Shown: positions 1 to 8,953, counted from the first letter of the stretch. The stretch: DNA of 11,835 nt from Willaertia magna (GCA_902984215.1 CADWAF010003035.1:1-11835), one strand, 5' to 3'. Notes: a model not told the origin generated them from the letters alone. Program-made: numbers and translations.

Positions 1-16
1 TTAATATTAATATCAA
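1..16. repeat. 16-nt AT motif, left copy
   Basis: TTAATATTAATATCAA starts at the first base of the window and recurs exactly at 2344-2359, in direct orientation, on the other side of the transposase unit. The motif is nearly palindromic: its reverse complement matches it at 14 of 16 positions, so the two copies could also act as imperfect inverted ends. It begins with TTAA, the target duplicated by piggyBac elements. The true element boundary may lie outside the window on the left. Confidence 0.55.
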
Positions 17-274
17 CTTTTTTTTAAACAACACTATTAAAAAGGATTTTAAAAAATATTTAAGTAATTATAAGAGCTTTAAAAAAGCAAATAAGATTAA
101 AAATATTAATTTAATACTATTAAACATAATTAATATCATTAAAAATATATTAATCTTTAAGTTATCGCAAATAAGAAAACAAAAAATCTATGAAAATGGT
201 AACTGTAAAAAAATTAATTAAGTAATTAAAGTTGAAAAAACCAACTAATAAAACTAAAATAGTAAAGCTTTTTA
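1..274. other. gene-free left flank, very AT-rich
   Basis: This stretch begins with the 16-nt AT motif and then holds mostly poly(A/T) runs. The transposase frame stays free of TGA on the minus strand through here. However, it meets two adjacent TAA codons at 272-277 and has frequent TAA/TAG beyond them, so I treat it as the 3' flank of the transposase. I see no RNA gene or other ORF that stands out. Confidence 0.4.
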
Positions 275-1822
275 TTAGTTCAATTTAAAATCTATGTAAA
301 TTCCAATTTTTTTTTTCTTTTCTTTTTGTAATAATCTTTGTCTTCTTTTTTTAATTCTTTCTTTTTCTCTTTTTATTTCTGCCTTTTCTTCGTTTGCTTT
401 AGTAATTAATATTTTTCAATCTTTCACTAATTGTTTTAAAGTATTTAAAAATTCTTTAAATTTAATTGCACGTTTTTGTAATTGAGTTGAAATAACTTGA
501 GTATTAATTAATATAAACTTTAACATTGTAAGAAAATGATATTTTCTCCAAGATATATTTTTATGATTAAGTTTATAATAGGTTAAACATGAATCAAAAA
601 TATCAACATGACACATACTATTAATTATATAATCTGCTGCTACTTTTGAAATATTTTCTATAACTTTAATACCCCTATAATTTCTTTCTACATCAATAAA
701 TTCATTACCTACGTGATTTGTTAAAAAATTAGTAAGTTTATCACATTTATCTTTTTAAGAAACAGCCATTAATATTTTATTTTCATTAATTGCAACACCA
801 AACATTTGATTATTTAAATTTTTATGAATTCCCTTACTGTAAAGAGTTGTAGATCTATTAAATTTTATTGTAAATGTAAAATTATAACCCATATTAATTA
901 ATTCTTTAACTGTATTTAAATTTCTATAATAATTATCTACATAAACATAATAACCACTTATAATTTTAAGTAAACTATTAAAAATATCATAACATAATTT
1001 TTATAAAATATTATCTTCTTTAATTTCTTTTTGTTTATATAATTTAAAATAAGATAAATAATAACATTCATCACATAAACCATAGTATTTTAAGCTCCAT
1101 TTTGTAGGTTTATTTGGGGCATAAACTTTATGTTGAGATTTATCATTAAATAATTATATAATTTCATCTAAGGTATTATGTTTATAATTAATATAATATT
1201 TTCTAAAATTTTCATTTAATTTATTTTCTATTAAATCTAAATATTCATCATCTAAATAATATAAACTTTACCAAATATATTCTCATTTAGTACTATAAAT
1301 TTTAGTTTTTTTAATAAATATATTTTTTGTATTTTTATTCTAATAATTTTTATAAAAAAGCTATTTTTATAATCATATTTCAATCTAATAACCAATCCAA
1401 CATAATAACAATTCTTTATTAACAATAAAATCCTTTTTTTTGCTTCTTTTTTTTAGTAATTTTTTATTTATATTATCACAAAGTTTAACAATTAATTCGT
1501 TATCTAAAAATAATAATAATATATCTAAAAAAGAAGAATCTATTAGAATATTAACTGATCTACATAATTCAGTTTTAAATAATTTATTTTTAAATTTAAA
1601 TTTTGATTTTAAAATATCTCAATATTGATTTCCCTCTATAATTTTATCTAACATTTTATCATCAACAAATTCCTCAAATAATTCTTTATCTTCTTTATTA
1701 AGAATTTTACTTGAAATAAAATCTTCATCATTAAAATCATCTGATTCGTATTTTAAGTATTTGATTGAGATTGAAAAAGAGTCAATAGTAAGTTCTATAA
1801 ATTTAAATGAACTTGAAAGCAT
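275..1822 (-). CDS. piggyBac-family transposase (DDE_Tnp_1_7)
   Basis: This is a DNA transposase of the cut-and-paste piggyBac family, which excises and inserts at TTAA. Domesticated relatives carry out DNA elimination in ciliate macronuclear development (PiggyMac in Paramecium, Tpb2p in Tetrahymena). From ATG at 1822 one frame runs about 515 codons to two adjacent TAA codons. The N-terminus is acidic (about residues 25-65), as is usual in the family. The core follows the family order. A KPTKWSLKYYG strand leads to LCDE, with the first Asp at codon 1070-1072 (residue 251). YVDNYYRNLNTVKEL has the second Asp at 935-937 (residue 296). CHVDIFDS, with the third Asp at 602-604 (residue 407), is followed by the SWRKYHF helix. 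The tail is Lys/Glu-rich, and I see no Cys-rich C-terminal domain. In-frame TGA lies at 416, 1283, 1373 and 1619, and about eight TAA/TAG occur. No frameshift is needed. The end is uncertain: a stop at TGA 416 would remove only the basic tail. Confidence 0.87.
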
Positions 1823-2223
1823 TTTTTTACGGTTTTTATTTAATAAGTATTAATAGAAATAATTGTATTAGTTTTACTATTATTTTACTTGCGATAACTT
1901 AAGGATTAAAAAGATTTTTTTCAAACAAAACTACTCGGCTATTCCAAATTAAAAAAGTTGAACACAAAATATGGATAGAAATTGGGTCTGTATTTATTGA
2001 TTTTTTTGAGTGTCTTTATTTAATTATATGTTATGATTGAGTTTTATATTTTTTTTATTTTAAAAAGGCCTACAAATTCTATTTCAGTGTGCACTTTAGC
2101 AGAAAAATAATTTATGATAAAGAAATTTTAATAATAGAAAAAGAAAGAAATAATTACACAATTAAAATTGATTTTGACATTATTAACTTAGGATTCCAAG
2201 ATTATAAAAATTGACACAAATAA
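1807..2223 (+). CDS. small predicted membrane protein, divergent from the transposase
   Basis: The frame from ATG 1807 to TAA 2221-2223 encodes about 138 residues. I do not recognise it. The support is statistical: it contains one TAA near residue 33 and then none for over 100 codons, which is unlikely in DNA this AT-rich. Two TGA codons (2038 and 2212) fit Trp in YDWV and KNWHK. A hydrophobic stretch near residues 17-31 and a longer aromatic/aliphatic one near residues 55-85 suggest one or two membrane spans. A charged tail with EKERNN follows. Its ATG overlaps the first codons of the divergent transposase by 16 bases, so the true start may differ or lie in a missed exon. It sits inside the same repeat-flanked unit as the transposase, so it may be a second gene of that element. 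Confidence 0.45.
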
Positions 2224-2260
2224 AAAAAAGCTTTATAGATTTTAAAATTTTAATTTTTTT

Positions 2261-2274
2261 AAAATCATGATTTT
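2261..2274. repeat. perfect 14-nt palindrome
   Basis: AAAATCATGATTTT is a perfect palindrome just downstream of the small membrane ORF and upstream of the right 16-nt motif. Poly(A)/poly(T) runs lie on both sides and extend the pairing imperfectly. In DNA this AT-rich the chance level is not negligible, so a function in transcription ending or transposase binding is only a guess. Confidence 0.3.
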
Positions 2275-2343
2275 GGCAAACTGTAAATTTGAAATTTTTT
2301 AAAATTTTAAAAACACGGTAAAATCTAAAAAAATGAGATTCAT

Positions 2344-2359
2344 TTAATATTAATATCAA
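2344..2359. repeat. 16-nt AT motif, right copy
   Basis: This is an exact second copy of the 16-nt motif found at position 1, 2343 bp away and in direct orientation. The two copies bracket the transposase and the small membrane ORF. It may mark the right end of the transposon-like unit or its TTAA insertion site. Confidence 0.5.
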
Positions 2360-2557
2360 AATTTTTCATTTTTTCTGCAAAATCGCGCCTTTTTTTTACT
2401 GTAAATAAAAAAATAAAAAATTGTAAAAAAAATAGACTTTTTTTTTATTTTATTAATTAATATTATTTTTTTTATATTAAATCATCCACTTTTTCTTTAA
2501 ATAAAGACAAAAAGGTTGTTGAGAATAATTATTATATTTATTCTACTATTTTAAAAT
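2360..2557. other. gene-free AT-rich spacer
   Basis: This spacer is made of long T runs and AT-only stretches, with one short GC-richer patch (tcgcgcc near 2383). I see no ORF with reduced TAA/TAG density and no RNA gene. Confidence 0.4.
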
Positions 2558-2916
2558 AACTATTTTAAAGTAGCTGGAGTGTCTACAAGTATAAAAATTA
2601 GAACACAAGATAATGAACTTTATTGGTAGTACTTTTTACTAATTTTTATTTTATTTTATATTTTAATTGTTGTTTGTTTATTTGTAATTGTAGCTCAATA
2701 TATAATTACAAAAAAGAAGAATAACTTTGAATGGTAACAATATTAATAATAAAGGAAGATATTCACAAATTTAATTTTATAATTAATAAATATTTGTTGT
2801 ATTTGATAATTATTTTTGTTATAAATCTTAGTAACTTATTTTTAGTCCATATTAGAAAAGTGTTACTATTTTCTAATGTGCACAAAAAAAAGTGTTTAAT
2901 GGAGGTGCAGTGGTAA
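2558..2916 (+). CDS. possible small membrane protein, split over two frames
   Basis: Two abutting open stretches occur on the plus strand. From about 2558 to 2726 one frame has a single TAG and encodes a hydrophobic run (YFLLIFILFYILIVVCLFV) followed by TKKKNNFEW. From ATG 2731 another frame runs 61 codons to TAA 2914-2916, with a second hydrophobic segment (YLLYLIIIFVINLSNLF) and a basic tail. A one-base backward shift near 2727-2731 would join them into about 118 residues. The layout recalls the small membrane ORF at 1807-2223, including an ILII-K-E motif after the first hydrophobic region, but the resemblance is weak. I do not recognise a family. It could be a decayed copy, two separate small genes, or chance open frames. 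Confidence 0.3.
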
Positions 2917-2949
2917 AAAAAATAGATTTTATTATAAAAAAAAGTATAA

Positions 2950-3096
2950 AATTCTAAAACTACAATGTCTTAAATTAAAAAAAAAATAAAATAAATAAAA
3001 TATCTAATTCCTGAAAACCGCAATGTCCAAAATTTAAAAAAAATTAAAAAAAAATAAAAATCTAATTCTAAAAAAACCAATAAATGTCCAAAATTA
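2950..3096. repeat. 56-58 bp tandem repeat, two and a half copies
   Basis: Units begin AATTC at 2950, 3006 and 3064. Each carries the landmarks aattc...ct-aaaac...aatgtc-aaa-tt followed by A-rich filler. The first two units are 56 and 58 bp. The third is partial and runs into the 3' end of the minus-strand gene ending at 3094. The copies have diverged, mainly in the A runs. Confidence 0.65.
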
Positions 3097-4830
3097 CTTA
3101 TCTTCTTCAGAAAACTTAGACATCTTTCTAAGTTGCTCATTTAAATTCTTTCTCTTTCTCTTAAAATAAATCTCTTTCTTAAGTTGTAATCTTTCATAAC
3201 ATATTTTAATCTCATATGCCACATTATAAATTTTTTTTTTAAACAGTTGAAAGCTTATTAAAATTTAAAATACTTCCAAAATGTTTGATAGTTTATTTAA
3301 ATTTTTTTTATCAAAATGAAAATCTTTATATAAAAATTCAAATAACTGTTTTTGTATGTTATTAGTTTCAAAAAAATTGTTTAAAGAATTTGAAACTTTT
3401 GAATTGTGTTTAGTAATTATTTAAAGTAGTTACAGATTTTTCAACAAGTGCTTTTTAAATGAATGACGTTGTAATTACTGATGTTTATACTTGTTGTTGT
3501 ATTAGTAAAGTTATTGATGGTGGTAAAGTTGATGGTGGTTGTAAAGTTGATAGTAATATAAAATTTTTTTTAACAATTCTTAAATTGTTTGAAAGTCCAT
3601 TAGAGCTAATTCTCTTAAATAAATACATAAGATGAATTTCTAATTCAGTTTTACTTCTCAATTCCATTTCTTTAATCTTTTCACAGTTGTTATAAAACGT
3701 AATATTTTTAATCAAGTATTTATCTTCTATTTTTAATCCAATTTTTACTATCTTTCCTTTACCTATAAAGTAATTTCCAAACAATTTCTTCGCTTCCATT
3801 TCAAAGTAATATAATAATATTTCTCTTGTAACAGCATTAAATGTTTCTTGTTTAATAAACATTGTTATTTATACTTCATTATCTACATCTAATTTATCAG
3901 TATTTAGATATTTTAATTTCTTTATTCCTTTAATAAACTTAATTAAAATCAAAATATTTTTAAATGTATTAAAAGCATCAACAAATGTAGCAAATTTTAC
4001 ATTATTTAAAGATTTAATAAAAATAATTAAATCTTTCAAAATTCTTGTAATAAAGCTTTCTAAAATAGTTGTATTACTTTTTGAAAGGGTCTTAAAAAAG
4101 TTATAAATAATATATAAAATTACAACATAAGTTTTTTCATTCTTTAAAGTAAATATTGTTTCTTTTTTTTCTTTAACTATATATAAAAAGTCTAATACTA
4201 ATATTACACTTATTAATAGTTCATTAATCTTTCTTGTTATAACTTTAGATATAAAATTAGTACAAATCATTACTTTATTTTTTTCATTAATGTTCTTAAA
4301 TTTAATTGAAAATGAATAACTATATTTTTCTTCTTTTTCTTTAAATAAATCACCCTATTCATCATTCAAATCATTTTCTTCATCAACTTCTTGTATTTCA
4401 TAATTTTTATCTTGTTATGTTTCTTTTTTTTTATTGAAATCAATTTCTACTGTTTTTTCTTATTGAGTTTCTTATAACTTATAAGAACCAGAAAAATCAT
4501 AGTTTTCTTAAGATTTATTTATGTTAGAGTTACTAATTTATTCTTTTCTACTTTTTTTTTAATTGAAATAGTAAGTGTTTTAAAAAGCTCTTTAACAATT
4601 GTCTTGCTTTCTAATTTTTTGTGGTTTCTTATTTTGTGATTTGCTTCTTTAATTGATTTTAATTTTTCTATTTGCTCCACAAATTCGTTTACTTTAGGTT
4701 TTTTGTGCACTTTAGTCTTTCTTTATTGTTGTTTTATTGTCTTGACATTTTTTTCCTTAAAATTTATTGTAAAGTTCTTTCAATAATTTGTTTAATTATT
4801 ACAAAGAGAAGAGATGGAAAAATAATACAT
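3094..4830 (-). CDS. unrecognised Lys/Glu-rich protein, frame changes near 4556 and 3400
   Basis: This is a long minus-strand coding region that I do not recognise. From ATG 4828-4830 the frame holds one TGA (4780-4782, Trp-like in NYWKN). It then encodes a basic, probably coiled-coil region (KVNEFVEQIEKLKSIKEAN). At a nine-T run (4552-4560) the protein-like frame moves by -1. It continues with a Gln/Glu/Asp-rich linker, a long helical hydrophobic part (about 4270-3870) and a mixed alpha/beta-like part. A short proline cluster (LQPPSTLPPS) lies near 3530. Between about 3430 and 3370 the frame moves by +1, and the last 90 codons are Lys/Arg-rich and end SEEDK-TAA at 3094-3096. No TGA follows soon. 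TAA/TAG are infrequent throughout, which is the main support. Its 5' end touches the upstream ORF as TAATG, so it may instead be the 3' part of one gene covering 5775-3094. Confidence 0.55.
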
Positions 4831-5156
4831 TAATCTTGACACACCATATTTATGTCTAACAATTTACAATTTACCACAATTGCTTTCAAATAATTTCTGA
4901 TATATCTAGTTTTGCTATGAAAGAACTCAAATAATTTAATTGTATACCTACGATTATAAAAATAACTCGGTAATAAATTCTCGAACAAATGTTCTCTCAA
5001 TTGGTTTCTTAAAAAAAATGGTATAAAAAATTCATAAACTATATAATTGCTATTTTTAAATAAATGACTATATTGATCATTTTGATTAAATATAAGAATA
5101 GAAGATAATAATTCTTCTTTAACTAAAATATTCAAATTATGGTTCGTATTGTTCAT
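4830..5156 (-). CDS. unrecognised ORF, about 108 residues from ATG 5156
   Basis: This frame is free of all three stop codons from above 5228 down to TAA 4830-4832. The first ATG is at 5154-5156 (MNNTNHNL). Above it the same frame encodes YCYLCKK, a CxxC pair, preceded in the neighbouring frame by another CxxC (MCNNC near 5245). A zinc-binding site split by a frameshift is possible, but the spacing between the pairs is too short for a standard zinc ribbon. The body is mixed in composition (FFIPFFLRNQLREHLFENLL), probably helical and not clearly membrane-bound. Its final TAA overlaps the next ATG by one base (TAATG). I cannot name it. It may be an internal segment of a larger gene. Confidence 0.45.
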   Translation of the reverse strand: MNNTNHNLNILVKEELLSSILIFNQNDQYSHLFKNSNYIVYEFFIPFFLRNQLREHLFENLLPSYFYNRRYTIKLFEFFHSKTRYIRNYLKAIVVNCKLLDINMVCQD

Positions 5157-5208
5157 TATTTTGCTTTTAACAAACAAAAAAATAAAATGTATATTTTGCT
5201 TTAATTTC

Positions 5209-5775
5209 TTACATAAATAACAATACACAATTGTTACACATTAAATAATGTTTATCAATTCTTTCTGTATTAAGCATTTAAGGTTAAGACCTTGAGTAAA
5301 TAAATAAGTGTTAACAATTTTAGGAAATACAAAACAATATTCCTAAAATTCTATCTAACTTGTTTAAATAATTTTTTACTTATGCTTCAGCTTTATTGAA
5401 ATTTTTTTTGAAAATAAGAGAATTCTAAAACTTAAAATACATATAACATATTGTTTTTTTTATCAATTTATCATTACCTTCAGTCATCATTTCTATTAAA
5501 TATAGCGCAATTGGAAAGCATTGTTGTAAATTAAAAAACGTTGATGATTTATAAATATTATAGTTGTTAATTAAATCAAAAATTATATGATTTAAATCAT
5601 TCTTAATAATATTTCTTCTACTACTTAAAGTTATTAAAAAACATATATTGTTATTTGTATGAGAAAATACCTTAAATGTATTAATTTTGAGCTTTTTAAA
5701 TAAAGAAAATGTTGTTTTTAGTAAATTTTTAATGAAATCTTTATTTCTCTCATATAATTTATTAAAATAATACAT
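5209..5775 (-). CDS. unrecognised ORF, start of the minus-strand block
   Basis: From ATG 5773-5775 (MYYFNKL) the frame runs over 110 codons without any stop codon, to TAG 5425-5427. It continues past that in protein-like composition (NKAEAQVKNYLNKLDRILG) with several TAA codons, to TAA 5209-5211. The open frame also extends upstream to 5823 without an ATG. The sequence is Lys/Asn/Phe-rich and probably helical. It has a short conserved-looking EMMTEGNDKLIKK segment but no motif I recognise. Near 5225-5250 it carries MCNNC, after which the neighbouring frame looks better. That suggests a +1 shift joining it to the next ORF. It is divergent from the plus-strand gene at 6049, with a tandem repeat between them. 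Confidence 0.5.
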
Positions 5776-5877
5776 ATAATATTCTTTTTTTTTCTCTTGG
5801 AATAAACAATAAACCGTACTCACTTTTGTTTTATAATAAAACCCTTTTCATATAATTTTAAAAGATAAACCAAAAAA

Positions 5878-6030
5878 GGTTTACAATAAACTAATTGTTT
5901 CTTTACAATAATTTCTTAAAAAAAAATTACCTTCACAACTAGTAAACTATGGAAAAAGTTTAAACCAGTTGTTTTTTTATAGTAATTTCTCAAAAAAAAT
6001 TACATTCACAACCAATAAACTATAAAAGAA
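5878..6030. repeat. two-copy tandem repeat, about 75 bp, in a divergent intergenic region
   Basis: Copy I (5878-5956) and copy II (5957-6030) share, in order, gttta...aattgttt or agttgttt, then taatttct, a run of 7-9 A, ttac-ttcacaac, taaactat and a purine-rich end. They are clearly homologous, with small indels. They lie between the ATG of the minus-strand block (5775) and the plus-strand gene (from 6049). This is where a shared promoter or regulatory region would be, and the repeated core may be a duplicated binding site. Confidence 0.7.
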
Positions 6031-6048
6031 GTTCAAATAAACATTAAA

Positions 6049-6640
6049 TTGTTTACTAAAAGACATTTCAAAAGTTTAGAAGAGTTAGAGAGACTTCAGT
6101 TTGCTATTATTAAACAAATATATATTGCCTTAGATATTTTACATGCTATCATTAAAAAAACTACTATTAAAAGAATTAAACAGAAATTAGCATTGTTATT
6201 TAACTTAAAAGTAGTTCTTACTAATAATAACATATTTAATACATACTTAAGGACTCTAGTCTCAAATGAAGTAACATTAAAAAGTTCATTTAATAAGAAG
6301 CAAATTAATGAACCACCTTTATTTACTTTACCCAATGAGGCTACTACTCTACATAGATCTGAAGTATTGAAAGACTGAATTATAATATGCTTTAGAAGAA
6401 GAAAATCAACAGTAACCGGTTACGGGAATAGGAAATAAGGATAAAAGTTTTTTAAACGGAAATGAAATAGAACAACAACAACAAAGTGTTGTTTTTAGTA
6501 GTCTTTTAGAATAAGTGCAGTTACTAAGAAGAGAAGTTATGGTATTAAAAAGAATTAAGGAAATGTAAAGTAAGTCTCTTATTAACAAGATAAAAGAAAA
6601 ATAAAAGGATAAAGCAAAAGACAAGAACAAAAACTTGTAA
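6049..6640 (+). CDS. coiled-coil protein, unrecognised, frame change near 6370
   Basis: The first 109 codons (6049-6378) contain no stop codon and are rich in Lys, Leu and Thr (SLEELERLQFAIIKQI is probably helical). There is no ATG in this part, so TTG 6049 only marks the open frame and a small 5' exon or missed start is likely. At TGA 6376-6378 coding quality moves to the +1 frame. That frame gives an acidic stretch (ALEEENQQ), four Gln codons, and a heptad-like region (SSLLEQVQLLRREVMVLKRI) that looks like a coiled coil. The end is Lys-rich, at TAA-TAA (6638-6643). A GT-AG intron at 6364-6395 is possible but leads into the third frame, which is compositionally poorer though it does end in TGA. 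The role is unknown. Confidence 0.5.
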
Positions 6641-7643
6641 TAATTTATTATTGTATCATAGATTATGATTGTAGTACATTTATAGATTAAGAAAACAAAT
6701 AGAATATTTATTTTGAAATTGTAGATTTTTTTTATTCTAGTTTTAATTGCTGTAAATATAGATTTATAAAAGTTTAATTCAAGATTGTATTTTAAAAAAA
6801 AAATTAATTTAATTTATTTGTTTTAAAAAGTTATAAAGTTTTTCAAAGATATTTAATCTTCTATGAATATCTGCATTATTAATTAAAAAATAATTGTCTT
6901 GTATTAAATATTGATTTTTAACATAATTCTAAGAAAAAAATTTTCTTTCAATAAAATATGGTATTTTTATTTATATTATACTAAGCTACTAAATTTCGAT
7001 TAAATATTGATTTAACTGTAGTTATATTGTTCATTCTTATCTTTATTTTGTAGAGCTTTATAGTTTGAAAGGCGAAAAAGATTATTAATAGTGATTTCTA
7101 AAAATAAAAAAAATATTTCAACAAAATATTTCAGTTCTTATAACAATAATAACAACAACAAAATATTCCAGTTTTTTCTCAATAAGGTTTAAGTTATTTA
7201 ATAAATGTTTTTTCACAACAATAATAAAGTTACCCATTAGATATAAATCTAAGTATTACAAGTCTTCTTTTAATAGATCATTTATCTATAATGATATTTT
7301 AATAACTATTTGGTTATTTTCAACCTCTATTTTATTATTTAAACAATTCTGATTACAAATGAATATTTTTTACTTCATATTATGATTACAGTTCTAAAAT
7401 AGGTATTTTTTTCCTTTATAATAATACGATACAAGAGTTTTTATAGATAAAAGTAATGTTAATTAGAAAAAAAAATTTATACATATGAAAATATTTATAA
7501 AATAATATTTTTTTATTTTTCATAATTCCTTTTTGAAAAATAAAAATATAAATTTTACAAATGAATTTTTTTATAAAACTTTTTCCAAAAGAAAATTTAA
7601 AGTTTTATGTATTTAAAAATTAAACTTTTTTAGTAATATTTTT
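6641..7643. other. about 1 kb without a supportable gene
   Basis: In the one minus-strand frame I counted through here, TAA/TAG occur at about the rate expected by chance, and nothing in the other frames stood out. I therefore annotate no gene, although under an all-sense reading every frame looks open. The only structure I find is the direct repeat near 7121-7173. The stretch separates the convergent ends of the plus gene at 6640 and the minus gene at 7644, so it is a shared 3' flank. Confidence 0.45.
7121..7173. repeat. short direct repeat
   Basis: ACAAAATATTTCAGTT (7121-7136) and ACAAAATATTCCAGTT (7158-7173) differ at one base and are 37 bp apart, separated by an AAC/AAT-rich microsatellite-like stretch. 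Another caacaataataa lies near 7215. It may simply be low-complexity DNA. Confidence 0.45.
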
Positions 7644-8953
7644 TTAATAAAATTTAAACAACCCATTTGCATTAATTTTATGAAAATAAATTTCTTTTAT
7701 ATTTATATTCCAGGCTTCTATTGAAATATAAATTTTATCATTATTTAATTGTCTAATTATAAGAGTTCTTAAATAAGTAGATTGTATTATTGTAGTATTT
7801 TTTTGTAAAGTTTTTAATTTAAATTTAATAATATCTCTATTTCTTACAATATTTAACAGTTCAATAATAAAAATTATGACTAAATAAATTATTAAAAAAT
7901 CTGTTATTATTATAAATTTTTAAAAATTTATCATTATATTTTTTTCTAAAAAATCTATAAAAAATTTATTTCTTTTTGTAATTAAATTATTAATTGGATT
8001 TATATATAATAATTTATTATACAAACTATAATAATTACAATTAAAAAAACATTTTAAAATCACATTTAATCCTTAATATTTTCTTAATAAATTTTTAATA
8101 AATTCTTCTTTATCAATCTTATTAAAATTACAATTATTATTTAAAAACCAATTTTTATAATTATTTTTCAAATTAGCAAATAAAAAATTATTTAAAAAAC
8201 TAACTAAATAAGTTAAACATAGTAATATTAATATTATTGAAATATAATTATTATTTAAATTTGTTGGGACAGATTTTTTTTTATAAACATTTAAATTATT
8301 TAAAATTAATAAATCTCCTGCTTAACCCTAATTTCAAATATTTATCCATTAATACCTTTTATAAAAGGAAAGTATCTCAAAATTAATTTTATTTATATTA
8401 ATTGTTTGTTTTGATGATGAATGTTTAATATAAAAAAAAAAAGTATTACTATAATTATTAATTATTGCAACTAATGTATTTTCATATATATTTGTTATAA
8501 TTTGTTTTTTAGATTGAATATTAGAAATTAATTTTTTAACAATATCATTATTTATAAAAGCACTTTCATTTATTACCTAAATTTTAATTTCTTTTTGATA
8601 AATTTGTTTATTATTATTATATAAATAAAATAACTTTTCCCAAAAATTACTTAATTCACTTATTTTATCATTATTTAAAATTTGTTTTTTTTAATCTTTT
8701 GTATTTGTAAAAAAGAAAAATTAAATTTTTAAATAATCTGTCTTACATATTTTCATTTATATTCTTTATTACTAATCCATTGTAAAATTATATTTTAATA
8801 AAATATTTTTCATAATATTTCACCATGTTTGCCGATATTATTTAAATTATTTTATTGTTTTAATAAGTATTTTTCTATAATTATTTTTTTGATAGATGCT
8901 ACAATTTGTGATATAAGTATTTTTTAATAAATTATTTTTTTTACCACCAACAT
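7644..8953 (-). CDS. predicted membrane protein with two membrane segments, unrecognised
   Basis: From about 8690 down to TAA 7644-7646 one minus-strand frame runs some 345 codons with few TAA/TAG (8577, 8349, 8328, 8322 and two later) and a Trp-like TGA at 8334 (INIWNQGQAG). Upstream, the better frame is the one starting at ATG 8951-8953. It contains GKHGEIL and EYKWKYVRQI with two Trp-like TGAs, and it moves by -1 at an eight-T run (8685-8692). The first half looks soluble. A membrane segment lies near 8240-8187 (ISIILILLCLTYLVSFL), then a polar loop, and a second segment near 7918-7860 (FLIIYLVIIFIIELL). The roughly 70-residue tail ends FHKINANGLFKFY. I do not recognise the family. The open frame continues above 8953 to about 9055, so the start is uncertain. 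Confidence 0.5.

Noticed and set aside
1440..1628. Plus-strand ORF of 62 codons
   Set aside because: It lies antisense to the transposase N-terminal region, which has a long supported frame. It looks like a shadow.
1861..2916. The two small membrane ORFs as a tandem gene duplication
   Set aside because: Only the hydrophobic layout and a few scattered residues agree. The DNA does not align convincingly by eye.
5860..6030. Minus-strand open frame rich in Cys/Phe upstream of 5775
   Set aside because: It is a by-product of the two-copy tandem repeat, which explains its recurring residues. No ATG supports it.
6096..6335. Minus-strand ORF of 79 codons
   Set aside because: It is fully antisense to the stop-free plus-strand frame at 6049-6378, whose composition is more protein-like.
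6406..6630. Minus-strand Leu/Phe/Ser-rich ORF of 74 codons
   Set aside because: It is antisense to the coiled-coil coding segment, and its hydrophobic look comes from reading the opposite strand of Lys/Gln-rich codons.
6641..7643. A continuous minus-strand frame extending the membrane protein gene if all stops are sense
   Set aside because: TAA/TAG here occur at about the rate expected by chance, unlike the region above 7644. An all-sense reading makes any frame look open.
8322..8331. TTAACCCTAA, resembling a piggyBac end or a telomere unit
   Set aside because: It is a single copy, has no inverted partner that I can find, and lies inside a supported coding frame.
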